Source: Domibacillus enclensis (lineage in GTDB: Bacteria; Bacillota; Bacilli; Bacillales; Domibacillaceae). From it: 64,000 nt of DNA. Where the stretch lies: assembly GCF_900156125.1 (NCBI RefSeq), contig NZ_FTLX01000002.1, forward strand, positions 530,111 to 594,110. The letters run 5' to 3'. Both the position numbers and the translations under genes were made by a program. Of the stretch, positions 48,920-57,597 are shown in pieces; the first letter of the stretch is position 1; each line of letters begins with the position of its first letter. The notes beneath the pieces are model-generated. The model made no database searches. It worked only from the letters and a program-made list of their open reading frames with translations, and was not told where the DNA came from.

Positions 48920-49870
48920 ATGAAAAAACGTTATTTGGTTTTCTTGCTCATTGCACTATCATGTACATCGTTATTCGTAGGTGTCACCCGCATTTCACCG
49001 CTGGATTTATTCCGGTTTGACGATCATCAAACACAAATCTTCTGGCAAAGCCGGGTGCCGCGGCTGATCAGTATTTTAATTGCAGGTGTGACGCTAAGCA
49101 TCAGCGGGTTTATTATGCAGCAGCTGAGCCGCAATAAATTCGTTTCGCCGACAACGGCGGGCACGATGGACTCGGCCCGTTTTGGGATCTTAATCGCGCT
49201 TATTGTGTTTACATCGGCAAGCCCGTTTGAAAAAATGATCGTTGCCTTTGTGTTTTCATTAGTCGGTACATTTTTGTTTATGAAAATTCTTGACCGGATC
49301 AAAATGAAAGACCCGATCTTCATTCCGCTCGTCGGGCTCATGTTCGGGAACATCATCAGCTCGATTACGACTTTTTTTGCGTACAAGCATGACTTAATTC
49401 AAAACATGTCAGCCTGGCTGCAGGGAGATTTTTCGATGATTACGGCCGGCCGTTACGAAATGCTGTACATCAGCATTCCGCTTGTGATGATTGCGTACAT
49501 ATTTGCTGACCGGTTCACGATTGCCGGCCTCGGCGAAGATTTTGCGAAAAACCTGGGATTAAATTATAAGCAGGCGGTGAATGTTGGGCTGATCATCGTC
49601 GCCCTGTCAACGACACTTGTTGTACTGACGGTCGGACTGATCCCATTTCTTGGCCTTGTCGTTCCGAACATTGTCTCTCTTTACCGGGGCGATAATCTGA
49701 AAAACAGCTTGTTTGACACAGCGCTGCTTGGAGCCGTCTTTATCTTGTTTTGCGATATTCTCGGACGAATCATCATCTTCCCGTACGAAATTCCAATCGG
49801 CTTAACGGTTGGCGTGATCGGGAGCGGCATCTTTATTTACTTGCTGATGAGGAGACGGGATTATGCGTGA
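48920..49870 (+). CDS. yclN: Iron-siderophore ABC permease, YclN-like
   Basis: FecCD-type permease (316 residues, about nine helices) for ferric siderophore uptake. Recognisable: WQSRVPRLISILIAGVTLSI, FIMQQLSRNKFVSPTTAGTM and GLIPFLGLVVPNIVSLYRGD, the loop that contacts the ATPase. Its order with yclO, yclP and yclQ matches the B. subtilis petrobactin importer. It overlaps yclO by 8 bases. Confidence 0.9.
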   Translation: MKKRYLVFLLIALSCTSLFVGVTRISPLDLFRFDDHQTQIFWQSRVPRLISILIAGVTLSISGFIMQQLSRNKFVSPTTAGTMDSARFGILIALIVFTSASPFEKMIVAFVFSLVGTFLFMKILDRIKMKDPIFIPLVGLMFGNIISSITTFFAYKHDLIQNMSAWLQGDFSMITAGRYEMLYISIPLVMIAYIFADRFTIAGLGEDFAKNLGLNYKQAVNVGLIIVALSTTLVVLTVGLIPFLGLVVPNIVSLYRGDNLKNSLFDTALLGAVFILFCDILGRIIIFPYEIPIGLTVGVIGSGIFIYLLMRRRDYA

Positions 49871-50810
49871 AAAAGGGAAACTGATACTGTTAATTGTGCT
49901 GGCGGCTGTCTCGATTACAGGCTTTATGTTTATTGAACTCGGAGCGAACTGGGACTATGCACTGCCAAGACGCGCAGAGAAAATGGCGGCGATTGTTCTC
50001 ACCGGAACAGTTATTGCCATTGCGACGCTCCTGTTTCAAACGATTACGAACAACCGGATTTTAACGCCGAGCATTATTGGGCTTGATTCGCTTTATATGC
50101 TCGTGCAAACAACGCTTGTGTTCTTTCTCGGCTCAACTAGCTTGACGGTGATGAACAAGCAGGTGAATTTTGCGATTTCGCTAGGCTTTATGATCGTTTT
50201 CGCTCTTGTTTTATACCGCATTCTGTTTAAACGGGAAGGGCAGAACATTTACTTTTTGCTGCTGCTTGGCTTGATTGTCGGAACGTTTTTCGGCAGTTTC
50301 ACCTCGTTTATGCAGGTGCTGATTGATCCGAATGAATTTCAAATTATTCTAGACCGGATGTTTGCGAGCTTTAATAACATCCAGACAGACGTGCTGGTCA
50401 TGGCCAGTGTGATCACAGCGGTGGTTCTCTTGTACATGATGAAATTTGTGAAGTATTTGGACGTCTTATCGCTCGGGAAAGAAACAGCCGTGAACCTGGG
50501 AGTGGATTATGACTATACCGTCAAGCGTCTGCTCGTGATCGTGGCCGTGCTCATTTCCGTGGCAACGGCACTCGTTGGACCGATTACGTTTCTTGGGCTG
50601 CTCGTTGTGAACGTGGCGTATGAAATGTTTAAAACATATAAGCATTCGGTGCTTATCTTCGCTTCCGCCCTCGTCTCGATTGTCGCCCTTTCGGCTGGAC
50701 AAGTGCTTGTCGAGCATGTGTTTACGTTTTCAACACAGCTCAGTGTCATCATTAACTTTGTCGGTGGCATTTACTTCATATACTTATTGTTAAGGGAGAG
50801 CAAATCATAA
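49863..50810 (+). CDS. yclO: Iron-siderophore ABC permease, YclO-like
   Basis: Second FecCD permease (315 residues), pairing with YclN. NNRILTPSIIGLDSLYMLVQ and VGPITFLGLLVVNVAYEMFK (coupling loop) are seen. It overlaps the yclN end by 8 bases and its stop shares a base with the yclP start, showing tight operon coupling. Confidence 0.9.
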   Translation: MREKGKLILLIVLAAVSITGFMFIELGANWDYALPRRAEKMAAIVLTGTVIAIATLLFQTITNNRILTPSIIGLDSLYMLVQTTLVFFLGSTSLTVMNKQVNFAISLGFMIVFALVLYRILFKREGQNIYFLLLLGLIVGTFFGSFTSFMQVLIDPNEFQIILDRMFASFNNIQTDVLVMASVITAVVLLYMMKFVKYLDVLSLGKETAVNLGVDYDYTVKRLLVIVAVLISVATALVGPITFLGLLVVNVAYEMFKTYKHSVLIFASALVSIVALSAGQVLVEHVFTFSTQLSVIINFVGGIYFIYLLLRESKS

Positions 50811-51568
50811 TGGTAGAAGTGAAATCAATCTCGAAATCTTACGGATTAAAAGCAGTAGTGGATGATGTCTCTGTGTCGATTCAAAAGGGCAAAATCACTT
50901 CGTTTATCGGTCCGAACGGCGCCGGGAAAAGTACGCTTTTGTCCATTATTAGCCGCTTAATGAATGCGGACACGGGCGAAGTGCTTATTGATGGGCAAAA
51001 GGTGAATGAAACGAAAAGCCGGGAGCTGGCGAAAAAAATCGCCATTTTGAAGCAGTCGAATCATTTGAGCCTGCGCTTGTCGGTCCGCGACCTTGTGTCA
51101 TTCGGCCGTTTTCCGTATTCGCAAGGAAAGCTGACGAAGGAAGATCAAGTGTATATCGATGAAGCGATTCGCTATATGGAGCTCGAAGATATGCAGGACC
51201 GGTATTTGGACCAGCTGTCCGGCGGCCAGAAGCAGCGCGCGTTTATTGCGATGACGATTGCGCAGGATACGGACTACATCTTACTCGATGAGCCGCTGAA
51301 TAATCTGGACATGAAGCATTCCGTTCAAATTATGAAGGTGCTGCGCAGACTGGCAAATGAGCTGGGCAAAACGGTGCTGATCGTCATCCATGACATTAAC
51401 TTTGCCTCGGTTTATTCCGATTACATCGTGGCGCTGAAGGACGGCAAAATCGAAGCGCAGGGAACGGTCAATGACATTATGACAAGCCTGGTATTAAAGC
51501 AAGTGTATGGAATGGAAATGCCCATTCAGGAAATCAATAATCAAAAAATATGCGTGTATTTCAGCTAA
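50810..51568 (+). CDS. yclP: Iron-siderophore ABC ATPase, YclP-like
   Basis: 252-residue ABC ATPase. Walker A GPNGAGKST, signature LSGGQKQRAF, Walker B YILLDEPLNNLD and switch His in VIHDINFAS are all intact. It powers the YclNO permease. Start ATG 50810 overlaps the yclO stop. Confidence 0.94.
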   Translation: MVEVKSISKSYGLKAVVDDVSVSIQKGKITSFIGPNGAGKSTLLSIISRLMNADTGEVLIDGQKVNETKSRELAKKIAILKQSNHLSLRLSVRDLVSFGRFPYSQGKLTKEDQVYIDEAIRYMELEDMQDRYLDQLSGGQKQRAFIAMTIAQDTDYILLDEPLNNLDMKHSVQIMKVLRRLANELGKTVLIVIHDINFASVYSDYIVALKDGKIEAQGTVNDIMTSLVLKQVYGMEMPIQEINNQKICVYFS

Positions 51569-51583
51569 TTAAAGGAGAAACCA

Positions 51584-52546
51584 ATGAAAAAATATCTTTT
51601 ATTACTCGTAATGGCTCTTTTTGCAATGGTTGCAGCAGCGTGCGGCTCATCCACTTCAGGTGAAGAAGGAGCAGCGGAGCCGGCAGAAAGCGATGAAGCA
51701 CCATCAGAAGTAACGGTAAAGCATGAGCTTGGCGAAACGACAGTACCCGTGAATCCGGAAAAAGTTGTTGTCTTTGACTTTGGTACACTGGATACAATGG
51801 CGGAGCTTGGCATTGAGCCGGTTGCCCTCCCACAAGAAAACATTCCGGATTACTTGTCACAGTTTGAAGATGAAAAGTATGAAAATGCGGGCAGCCTGAA
51901 AGAGCCTGATTTTGAGAAAATCAATGAGCTGGCCCCGGATTTAATTATTATTTCCGGCCGTCAAATGGATCTGTACGACCAGTTTGCTGAAATTGCCCCA
52001 ACCATTTATTTGGGAGTGGACACGGCGAACTACATGGAATCCTTTAAGAAAAACGCAACAACGGTTGGCCAGATTTTTGATCAGGAGGCAGAAGTAGAAG
52101 AAAAGCTTTCTGCTATTGATGAAAAAGTAGCAGCGCTTCATGAGAAAGCATCGGCGTTACAAGGAAACGGTCTTGTGATTTTGGCGAATGAAGGCAAGAT
52201 CAGTGCGTATGGCCCGGCTTCACGCTTTGGCATCATTCATGATGTGTTCGGTGTAAAAGCAGCCGATGAGAACCTGGAAGTATCCACACACGGACAAAGT
52301 ATTTCGTTTGAATACCTTGTTGAAACCGATCCGGATTACTTGTTTGTTGTAGACCGTGGTGCGGTTGTGACAGAAGGAGAATCGTCCGTGAAGCAGGTGG
52401 TGGAAAACGACCTTGTGAAGGGAACAAAAGCCGTATCAAACGACAATGTCGTTTACCTTGATCCGAACATCTGGTACTTGTCAGGCGGCGGACTTCAGTC
52501 TGTGATGGCACAGGCAGATGAAATCGAACAGGGCATTTCAGAGTAA
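51584..52546 (+). CDS. yclQ: Siderophore-binding lipoprotein, YclQ-like
   Basis: 320-residue substrate-binding lipoprotein. The signal peptide MKKYLLLLVMALFAMVAA ends in a lipobox with Cys at AACGSS, then an acidic Ser/Glu linker. The FhuD/FepB-like two-lobe domain begins at about residue 45 (VTVKHELGETTVPVNPEKVV). Start ATG 51584 after AAAGGAG. Substrate by analogy: petrobactin or another catecholate; not shown. Confidence 0.9.
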   Translation: MKKYLLLLVMALFAMVAAACGSSTSGEEGAAEPAESDEAPSEVTVKHELGETTVPVNPEKVVVFDFGTLDTMAELGIEPVALPQENIPDYLSQFEDEKYENAGSLKEPDFEKINELAPDLIIISGRQMDLYDQFAEIAPTIYLGVDTANYMESFKKNATTVGQIFDQEAEVEEKLSAIDEKVAALHEKASALQGNGLVILANEGKISAYGPASRFGIIHDVFGVKAADENLEVSTHGQSISFEYLVETDPDYLFVVDRGAVVTEGESSVKQVVENDLVKGTKAVSNDNVVYLDPNIWYLSGGGLQSVMAQADEIEQGISE

Positions 52547-52550
52547 AAAA

Positions 52551-52588
52551 AGAAACCGGCTCCTATTTAGGGGGCCGGTTTTGTTTTT
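52551..52588. terminator. Bidirectional terminator between yclQ and the histidine kinase gene
   Basis: AAACCGGCTCC (52553-52563) / GGGGCCGGTTT with one G-U pair, T runs on both strands, between convergent genes. Confidence 0.85.
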
Positions 52589-54011
52589 TCATTTTCAGTG
52601 TAAAGGTGGTGCCGAGCGGGGATGTTTCTTTTAGCTCCAGGTCGCCGCCCATCGCTCGGGCCAGCAGCTGGCTGAATGGCAGGCCAAGTCCGAGGCCGCG
52701 CACTTTGTATTTCTTGTTTTCACCCCGGTAAAAACGTTCAAATATAAGCGTTTGCTCGGAATCCGGGATGCCGATTCCCGTGTCGGATACGTCAACAAGG
52801 GCACATGGGTCTTCATTTCGAACCGTAATCGTCATCTGTCCCTTTTCTTCAATGGCATGAGCCGCGTTGTTGAGCAGGTTCATCATAATCTGGCGAAAGC
52901 GGTCGGGGTCCATCAGGACAAGCAAATCGTGCAGGTACGCCTGGAAATGAACGGGAATCCCCTCTGGGTTACGGGCCAGATTCCATTCGTGTACAATCCT
53001 TTTCGTTAACTCATTTAATTCGTGCGGGGCCGTTGAAACGGGCAAGGCGTTCGCTGCAAATGTATTAAATTCAAGCAAGTCATTGATCATCGTTTGCATC
53101 CGTTCCGTTTCGCTTAATGAAATCCTGATAAATTCCTTGGCTTCATCGCCCGTCACCACATCATCTTTTACCGCTTGAAGCAGTCCGCTGATTGACGTAA
53201 CGGGTGTTTTCAGCTCATGTGTGACACCGGCCAGCAGTTCAGCGCGGATCGCTTCAAGCTGTTCAAGCCGTACGGCCATATCATTAAAGGAGGTTACGAG
53301 GTCATACACTTCCTGCTCCTTCGCTTTGGACGGAATGAGGGAGACGCCGTAATTGCCGTTGCGGATTTCTTTTGCGGCTGCAGCGGCGGCACTAATCGGC
53401 CGGGAAAGGCGGCGCGATAAAATGTAAATGGCCGCCCATCCAAGCAGCCCGCTGCCGATAATGAGAAGAGCAAGCAGCCGGTATTCGTCATTCAGATCCG
53501 CAAATTCGTCTTCCGGCTGAAGCATCACTACCCACCCGAACGTAACATCATCGACGACTATTGGTTTTTTGATTAAATAAACGAGCATATCGTTCTTCAA
53601 GCCGGAAAACGTTTGAACATCACTGTTTTTTTCCAACACGGAGGAAGGAAACGCGTTTTCTTCATACAAATCCTGTTCGCCTTCTGACAAAATCGTGCCG
53701 CCTGCATCGGTAATAAAGATAGACGGGGGAGACTCCATCTTCATCAGCTCATCCCGTGCGTCGAGCATGTCCTGATCGAGGTAGGCCGCGCTTGTGCGTC
53801 CTTCACTGCCCTGCTGGCTGCCCGCAATCCGCCCCGCTAATTCCGCTGCCAAAAACTCGGAGACATCGAGACGGTTTTCAAGCGTCGTGTGCCGAATCCA
53901 GACAACAGACAGCATGGCGAGGACAAGGAGACCGATGGCTAATGTAATTGCATATCTTGTTGTCCAATAACGCAGCAGCGAAATGCGCCGTTTTTTACTC
54001 GTCAACAACAA
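52563..54011 (-). CDS. yclK: Sensor histidine kinase, YclK-like
   Basis: 482-residue membrane kinase. Two helices (about 16-36 and 181-202) enclose an extracytoplasmic sensor. A HAMP region (about 200-255), HisKA with the phosphorylated His in LLAGVTHELKTPVTS, and HATPase with NLLNNAAHAIEE, DVSDTGIGIPDSE and GLGLGLPFSQ follow. It overlaps the response regulator gene by 17 bases. In B. subtilis yclJK also neighbours yclNOPQ, which is why I use the name; the stimulus is unknown. Confidence 0.85.
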   Translation of the reverse strand: MLLTSKKRRISLLRYWTTRYAITLAIGLLVLAMLSVVWIRHTTLENRLDVSEFLAAELAGRIAGSQQGSEGRTSAAYLDQDMLDARDELMKMESPPSIFITDAGGTILSEGEQDLYEENAFPSSVLEKNSDVQTFSGLKNDMLVYLIKKPIVVDDVTFGWVVMLQPEDEFADLNDEYRLLALLIIGSGLLGWAAIYILSRRLSRPISAAAAAAKEIRNGNYGVSLIPSKAKEQEVYDLVTSFNDMAVRLEQLEAIRAELLAGVTHELKTPVTSISGLLQAVKDDVVTGDEAKEFIRISLSETERMQTMINDLLEFNTFAANALPVSTAPHELNELTKRIVHEWNLARNPEGIPVHFQAYLHDLLVLMDPDRFRQIMMNLLNNAAHAIEEKGQMTITVRNEDPCALVDVSDTGIGIPDSEQTLIFERFYRGENKKYKVRGLGLGLPFSQLLARAMGGDLELKETSPLGTTFTLKMKKQNRPPK

Positions 54012-54684
54012 ATTGATACCCCAATCCGCGCAATGTTTTAATTTCCCCTTCAGATGAAGGCCATTTCGCCAGCGCTTTGCGAATGCGTTTCACTGATAAA
54101 TCAACAGCGCGGTCACTGCCATCATAATCGTGCCCCCATACTTCATCCAGCAGCTGGTCACGTGTGAATGTCCGGTTCGGTGACGAAGCTAGAAATAGGA
54201 GAAGCGACAAGTCGCGTGGCGTCAGCGCGATCTCTTTTTGGGCCAAAGTAACACGGTGCGCTGTAAAGTCAATCGTTAAGCTTCCGTACTGATGCACTTG
54301 ATCATTTGTCCGGACTGGTGCTTCCTCCGACCGGCGCAGTACCGCCCTGACACGCGCCACGACCTCGTCTGCGATAAAAGGCTTGGAAATATAATCATCC
54401 GCCCCGCTGTTTAAGCCGTCCAGTCGGTAATTCACATCATTCAGCGCCGTCAGCATAATAACCGGACAGCTTCCGGACGCTCGAATTTCTTTTAATACCG
54501 CCCAGCCGTCTTTGCCAGGCATCATGACATCGAGAAGGACAAGAGCAGGAGACACCTGGTGGAATTGCTTTACAGCTTCTGTCCCGTTAAACGCTTGAAT
54601 CACCTGAAAGCCGGCTTTCGCTAAATACACCTTCAGTACCTGGCTGATGGCGGGTTCATCTTCTGCTATTAAAATCGTTTGCAT
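53995..54684 (-). CDS. yclJ: OmpR-type response regulator, YclJ-like
   Basis: 229-residue response regulator. Receiver domain (about 1-118) with acidic pair EDE, phosphorylated Asp in LVLLDVMMPGKDG, Thr in IMLTALND and Lys in ISKPFIADE. The winged-helix output domain (about 130-225) contains LTPRDLSLLLFLASSPNRTF and RAVDLSVKRIRKAL. It is transcribed before the kinase and overlaps it. Confidence 0.88.
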   Translation of the reverse strand: MQTILIAEDEPAISQVLKVYLAKAGFQVIQAFNGTEAVKQFHQVSPALVLLDVMMPGKDGWAVLKEIRASGSCPVIMLTALNDVNYRLDGLNSGADDYISKPFIADEVVARVRAVLRRSEEAPVRTNDQVHQYGSLTIDFTAHRVTLAQKEIALTPRDLSLLLFLASSPNRTFTRDQLLDEVWGHDYDGSDRAVDLSVKRIRKALAKWPSSEGEIKTLRGLGYQFVVDE

Positions 54685-54729
54685 CGTTCATCTTTCCTTT
54701 CTGCTGAAACATGGGCTTCATTGTGAGAA

Positions 54730-54757
54730 AAAACCGACCAAGGTTGGCCGGTTTTAA
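54730..54757 (-). terminator. Terminator after the small secreted repeat protein gene
   Basis: AAAACCGACC / GGCCGGTTTT around AAGGTT, one mismatch, with a T run on the minus strand. Confidence 0.7.
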
Positions 54758-55215
54758 TAAAATCCATTTAATTGCTGTGCCGCTTCCGGGTTTACATCTG
54801 CAATAGACGCAATAATTTCTTTTACACGCTGTCCTTCTGTTTCAATGCCGAAATAATCCGCCATGTTATGTACATCTACTTCGTGCGCTCTTTTAATTTG
54901 GAGGCGCAGCGCTTTTTCTTCTTTGTTCTCTGTTTCAATGCCGTAGTAGTCCGCTTGCTTTTGAAGCTTAGCCAGCCGAACCTTTTTCGCCGCTGTCTCT
55001 AAATCATCGCCTTCAATATGAATGCCAAGTGCCGCTGCTTGATCCGCAATGACCTCCGCAAAGCTTTTTGTTCCAGATCGTGTAACGGCCGGTGCCGCTT
55101 GTTCTTTAATTAACTGAGGGGAAGCGGCTTGAGCTGGAGAAGAGGGAACGCCGCTTAAAATGGTGATGGAGAGCGCGCCCGTCATCACATATGACATTGT
55201 TTTCTTCTTCATCAT
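54754..55215 (-). CDS. Small secreted protein with internal repeats, function unknown
   Basis: 153-residue protein with a clear signal peptide (MMKKKTMSYVMTGALSITIL..., likely cleaved after PAQA at about residue 30). The mature part is charged and helical. It repeats a unit of roughly 35-37 residues three times: LGIHIEGDDLETAAKKVR, YYGIETENKEEKALRLQ and YFGIETEGQRVKEI. Each begins with a GI-x-x-E/G turn followed by a Lys/Glu-rich helix. It contains no Cys. I do not recognise the family. Start ATG 55215 after AGGAGGAAG. It lies between the two-component genes and the polyol regulon. Confidence 0.75.
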   Translation of the reverse strand: MMKKKTMSYVMTGALSITILSGVPSSPAQAASPQLIKEQAAPAVTRSGTKSFAEVIADQAAALGIHIEGDDLETAAKKVRLAKLQKQADYYGIETENKEEKALRLQIKRAHEVDVHNMADYFGIETEGQRVKEIIASIADVNPEAAQQLNGFY

Positions 55216-55309
55216 TCTTCCTCCTGTACAATTCCTTTACTTAATGATTTCATTGTACCCGAGAATTATGTCAAGTACATGTCAATCGAGTAAATTTTTT
55301 GTTTTTTCT

Positions 55310-55318
55310 TGTTATAAT
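55310..55318 (+). promoter_or_regulatory. Extended -10 promoter of the first LacI-type gene
   Basis: TGT-TATAAT at 55310-55318, about 27 bases before ATG 55345. No good -35 box. Confidence 0.5.
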
Positions 55319-55344
55319 GAAAAGAAAAAAGGATGGATCGGCTT

Positions 55345-56340
55345 ATGAAGCCAACAATTTATGATATTGCACAAAAAGCCGGTGTCTCAGCGGCGACCGT
55401 TTCAAATGTTGTAAACAGCCGGGGGCGGGTGGGGGAAGAAACCCGAAAAAAAGTAGTAAAGGTGATGGATGAGCTTCACTATCGTCCTAATCTAGCAGCA
55501 TCCGTCCTTAAGGGAAAACCGGCACGAACAATCGGTTTTTTTGTGCCGGATATGCTGAACCCGATTTATATGGAATACGTGAAGTATGCGGAAGAAAGAG
55601 CCCAGGCATGCGGATTTAGCATTATTATGTGCAGCACAGAAAATGACCCTCAAAAAGAACGTGTGCAGGCTGACATCCTCCGTCAAAAAAATGTAGATGG
55701 TTTTATTATTACATCAAAATTTCAAAATGAGCAGCTGTTACAAGAGTTGGAACAGGAGGGATTTCCGTCACTTTGTCTGGCCCATGAGCGGAATGAATTT
55801 CAATTTGACAGTGTAACAGGGGACGATGAGCAGGCAGGGCAGATGGCAGCGGATTACTTAGTATCACTAAACCACATAAACGTGGCCATGATCGCTGAAA
55901 AAGACTCGCTCAGCAGCCCTGGCCGTATAACAGGTTTTCAAAAGAGATTTCAGGAATTGGGCAAAAATGCACCGCCTGTTTTTTTTGCAGAAGCATCCAT
56001 TGAACGGGCAAAAAAAGTGGCCAAAGAGGTCATTCGAGAAAAAAAGCCGACCGCTCTTTTTGGAGGGAATGATGTGATTGCTGTCGGCATAATTCAAGCA
56101 GCCAGAGAGTTAAACCTGTCCATTCCGGCTGAGCTGTCCGTCATCGGTCTTGATAATACGTTTTTGTGTGAAATTGTGTCACCTCAGGTAACCGCCATTT
56201 CAATGCCGGTAAAAAAAATCAGCTATAAAGGGATTGATTTGCTCATTGACAAAATGAAGAGCGGGAGAGATGTGAGGAAAGCGGCTGTGTATCCTCCGGC
56301 ACTTGTTGAAAGAGTTTCTGCGCAAAAAAGAAAAAAATAA
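55345..56340 (+). CDS. LacI-family repressor (polyol/sugar regulon, copy 1)
   Basis: 331-residue LacI/GalR regulator. The N-terminal DNA-binding motif is KPTIYDIAQKAGVSAATVSN with hinge YRPNLAASVLKGK. The periplasmic-binding-protein-like domain follows (IGFFVPDMLNPIYMEYVKYA; FGGNDVIAVGIIQAARELNL). I choose ATG 55345 (MKPTIYD), as in the second LacI gene at 61241; upstream ATG 55333 overlaps the AAAGGA site. Its neighbours are a dehydrogenase and an ABC importer, which it probably controls. Confidence 0.88.
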   Translation: MKPTIYDIAQKAGVSAATVSNVVNSRGRVGEETRKKVVKVMDELHYRPNLAASVLKGKPARTIGFFVPDMLNPIYMEYVKYAEERAQACGFSIIMCSTENDPQKERVQADILRQKNVDGFIITSKFQNEQLLQELEQEGFPSLCLAHERNEFQFDSVTGDDEQAGQMAADYLVSLNHINVAMIAEKDSLSSPGRITGFQKRFQELGKNAPPVFFAEASIERAKKVAKEVIREKKPTALFGGNDVIAVGIIQAARELNLSIPAELSVIGLDNTFLCEIVSPQVTAISMPVKKISYKGIDLLIDKMKSGRDVRKAAVYPPALVERVSAQKRKK

Positions 56341-56341
56341 A

Positions 56342-56370
56342 TTGAAAAAAAGAATAATATGCGCTATGAT
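56342..56370 (+). promoter_or_regulatory. Promoter of the first Gfo/Idh gene
   Basis: TTGAAA (56342-56347), 17-base spacer, TATGAT (56365-56370). Confidence 0.75.
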
Positions 56371-56380
56371 CCATTTAGGA

Positions 56381-56413
56381 AAGCGCTTCACTTTTGATTA
56401 ATCGATTAATCAA
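56381..56413. promoter_or_regulatory. LacI-type operator and adjacent palindrome
   Basis: AAGCGCTT at 56381-56388 just downstream of the promoter is the core shared with the sites at 60163 and 62293. Directly after it lies a perfect 20-bp palindrome (56394-56413, half-site TTGATTAATC) of unknown ligand. Confidence 0.65.
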
Positions 56414-56438
56414 CTCTTATAAAATTGGAGGAGAAAAA

Positions 56439-57455
56439 ATGAAAAAGGTAAAAACAGCTGTAATTGGACTTGGCCGCCTTGGTTACTGGCATGCTGTCAA
56501 TGTATCAAAAATTCGTGGCGCGGAGCTGCACATTGTCTGCGATCAAAACAAAGATATGGCAGCAAAAGTGGCGCAGGAATTGGAGGTGCCGTCTTTTACT
56601 GTGAATCCTGATGAGGTGTTTCAAAATGAAGCAGTCGAAGCGATTATAATCGCTTCTCCAACGAGTACACACTATGACCTGCTCCAAAAAGCCGCACAGT
56701 CCGGAAAAGCAGTCTTCGTAGAAAAACCACTGACGATTAATCTAGAAGAAGCATATGCCATTGAAAAGCGGATACAGGAAACAAATTTGTTTTGCCAGGT
56801 TGGCTTTATGAGACGGTTTGACCCAGCCTATGTAGAAGCAAAGCGACGGATTGACGCGGGCGATATTGGTCAGCCTATTTATTACCGTGGAATTTCCCGC
56901 GACCCCGATGCGCCGCATGAATCATTTATCCCGAATAGCGGCGGCATATTTGTCGATATGGCTATTCACGATTTTGATGCTGCTCGTTATTTAATGAATG
57001 CTGAGGTAACAGCTGTTTCGGCACACGGACGGATTTTGAAATATCCGTTTATGGAAAAGTACGGCGATGTCGATCAATCCTTAACATATCTGGAATTCAA
57101 TACAGGAGCAGCCGGCGATGTGGAAGCCAGTCGGAATGCGCATTACGGGTATGATATTCGAGCCGAGGTGATTGGAACGGAAGGAACGCTTTTTATCGGT
57201 GACCTGCAGCAGCATCATGTGCATATACTAACGAAATCTGGAAAAACGCACGACCTGCTGCCGAGTTTTCCTGTTCGTTTCTCAGATGCCTATACAATCG
57301 AAATGGATGCTTTTATTCAACGTGTGCGTGAAAATGAAACATCTCCTGTATCAGCAAAGGATGGCGTCCGGGCGCTGGAAATTGCATTGGCGGCGAAGCA
57401 GTCGTTTCAGACAGGAGAAAAAGTTAAGGTGTTTGACAAGCTGACAATCCACTAA
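56439..57455 (+). CDS. Gfo/Idh/MocA-family dehydrogenase (probable inositol dehydrogenase)
   Basis: 338-residue NAD(P)-dependent sugar or polyol dehydrogenase. Rossmann motif AVIGLGRLGYWHAVNV, the EKP catalytic motif in AVFVEKPLTINLEEA, QVGFMRRFDPAYVEAKRRID, and the active-site Asp/His in GIFVDMAIHDFDAARYLM. It is clearly paralogous to the gene at 62344 and most like inositol 2-dehydrogenases; the exact inositol isomer cannot be told. Start ATG 56439 after GGAGGAG. Confidence 0.85.
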   Translation: MKKVKTAVIGLGRLGYWHAVNVSKIRGAELHIVCDQNKDMAAKVAQELEVPSFTVNPDEVFQNEAVEAIIIASPTSTHYDLLQKAAQSGKAVFVEKPLTINLEEAYAIEKRIQETNLFCQVGFMRRFDPAYVEAKRRIDAGDIGQPIYYRGISRDPDAPHESFIPNSGGIFVDMAIHDFDAARYLMNAEVTAVSAHGRILKYPFMEKYGDVDQSLTYLEFNTGAAGDVEASRNAHYGYDIRAEVIGTEGTLFIGDLQQHHVHILTKSGKTHDLLPSFPVRFSDAYTIEMDAFIQRVRENETSPVSAKDGVRALEIALAAKQSFQTGEKVKVFDKLTIH

Positions 57456-57503
57456 TGAAAATGGACTAAAGAGCAAGGAAAATCAAAAAATTCAAAATAA
57501 TAG

Positions 57504-57532
57504 TTGAAATAATACAAGTCTCAACTTATAAT
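57504..57532 (+). promoter_or_regulatory. Promoter of the ABC importer operon
   Basis: TTGAAA (57504-57509), 17-base spacer, TATAAT (57527-57532). Confidence 0.85.
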
Positions 57533-57557
57533 TCAAATAAGTTGAGAAAACGCTTTC
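57519..57557. promoter_or_regulatory. Inverted repeat and cre/LacI-type operator at the ABC importer promoter
   Basis: A perfect 11-bp inverted repeat TCTCAACTTAT (57519-57529) / ATAAGTTGAGA (57537-57547) covers the -10 box. GAAAACGCTTTC (57546-57557) follows and looks like a CcpA cre site or LacI-type operator. Confidence 0.7.
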
Positions 57558-57597
57558 TTTAATTTTGAAGCGAAATATGCTGGAAAGGGGTCTTTTA

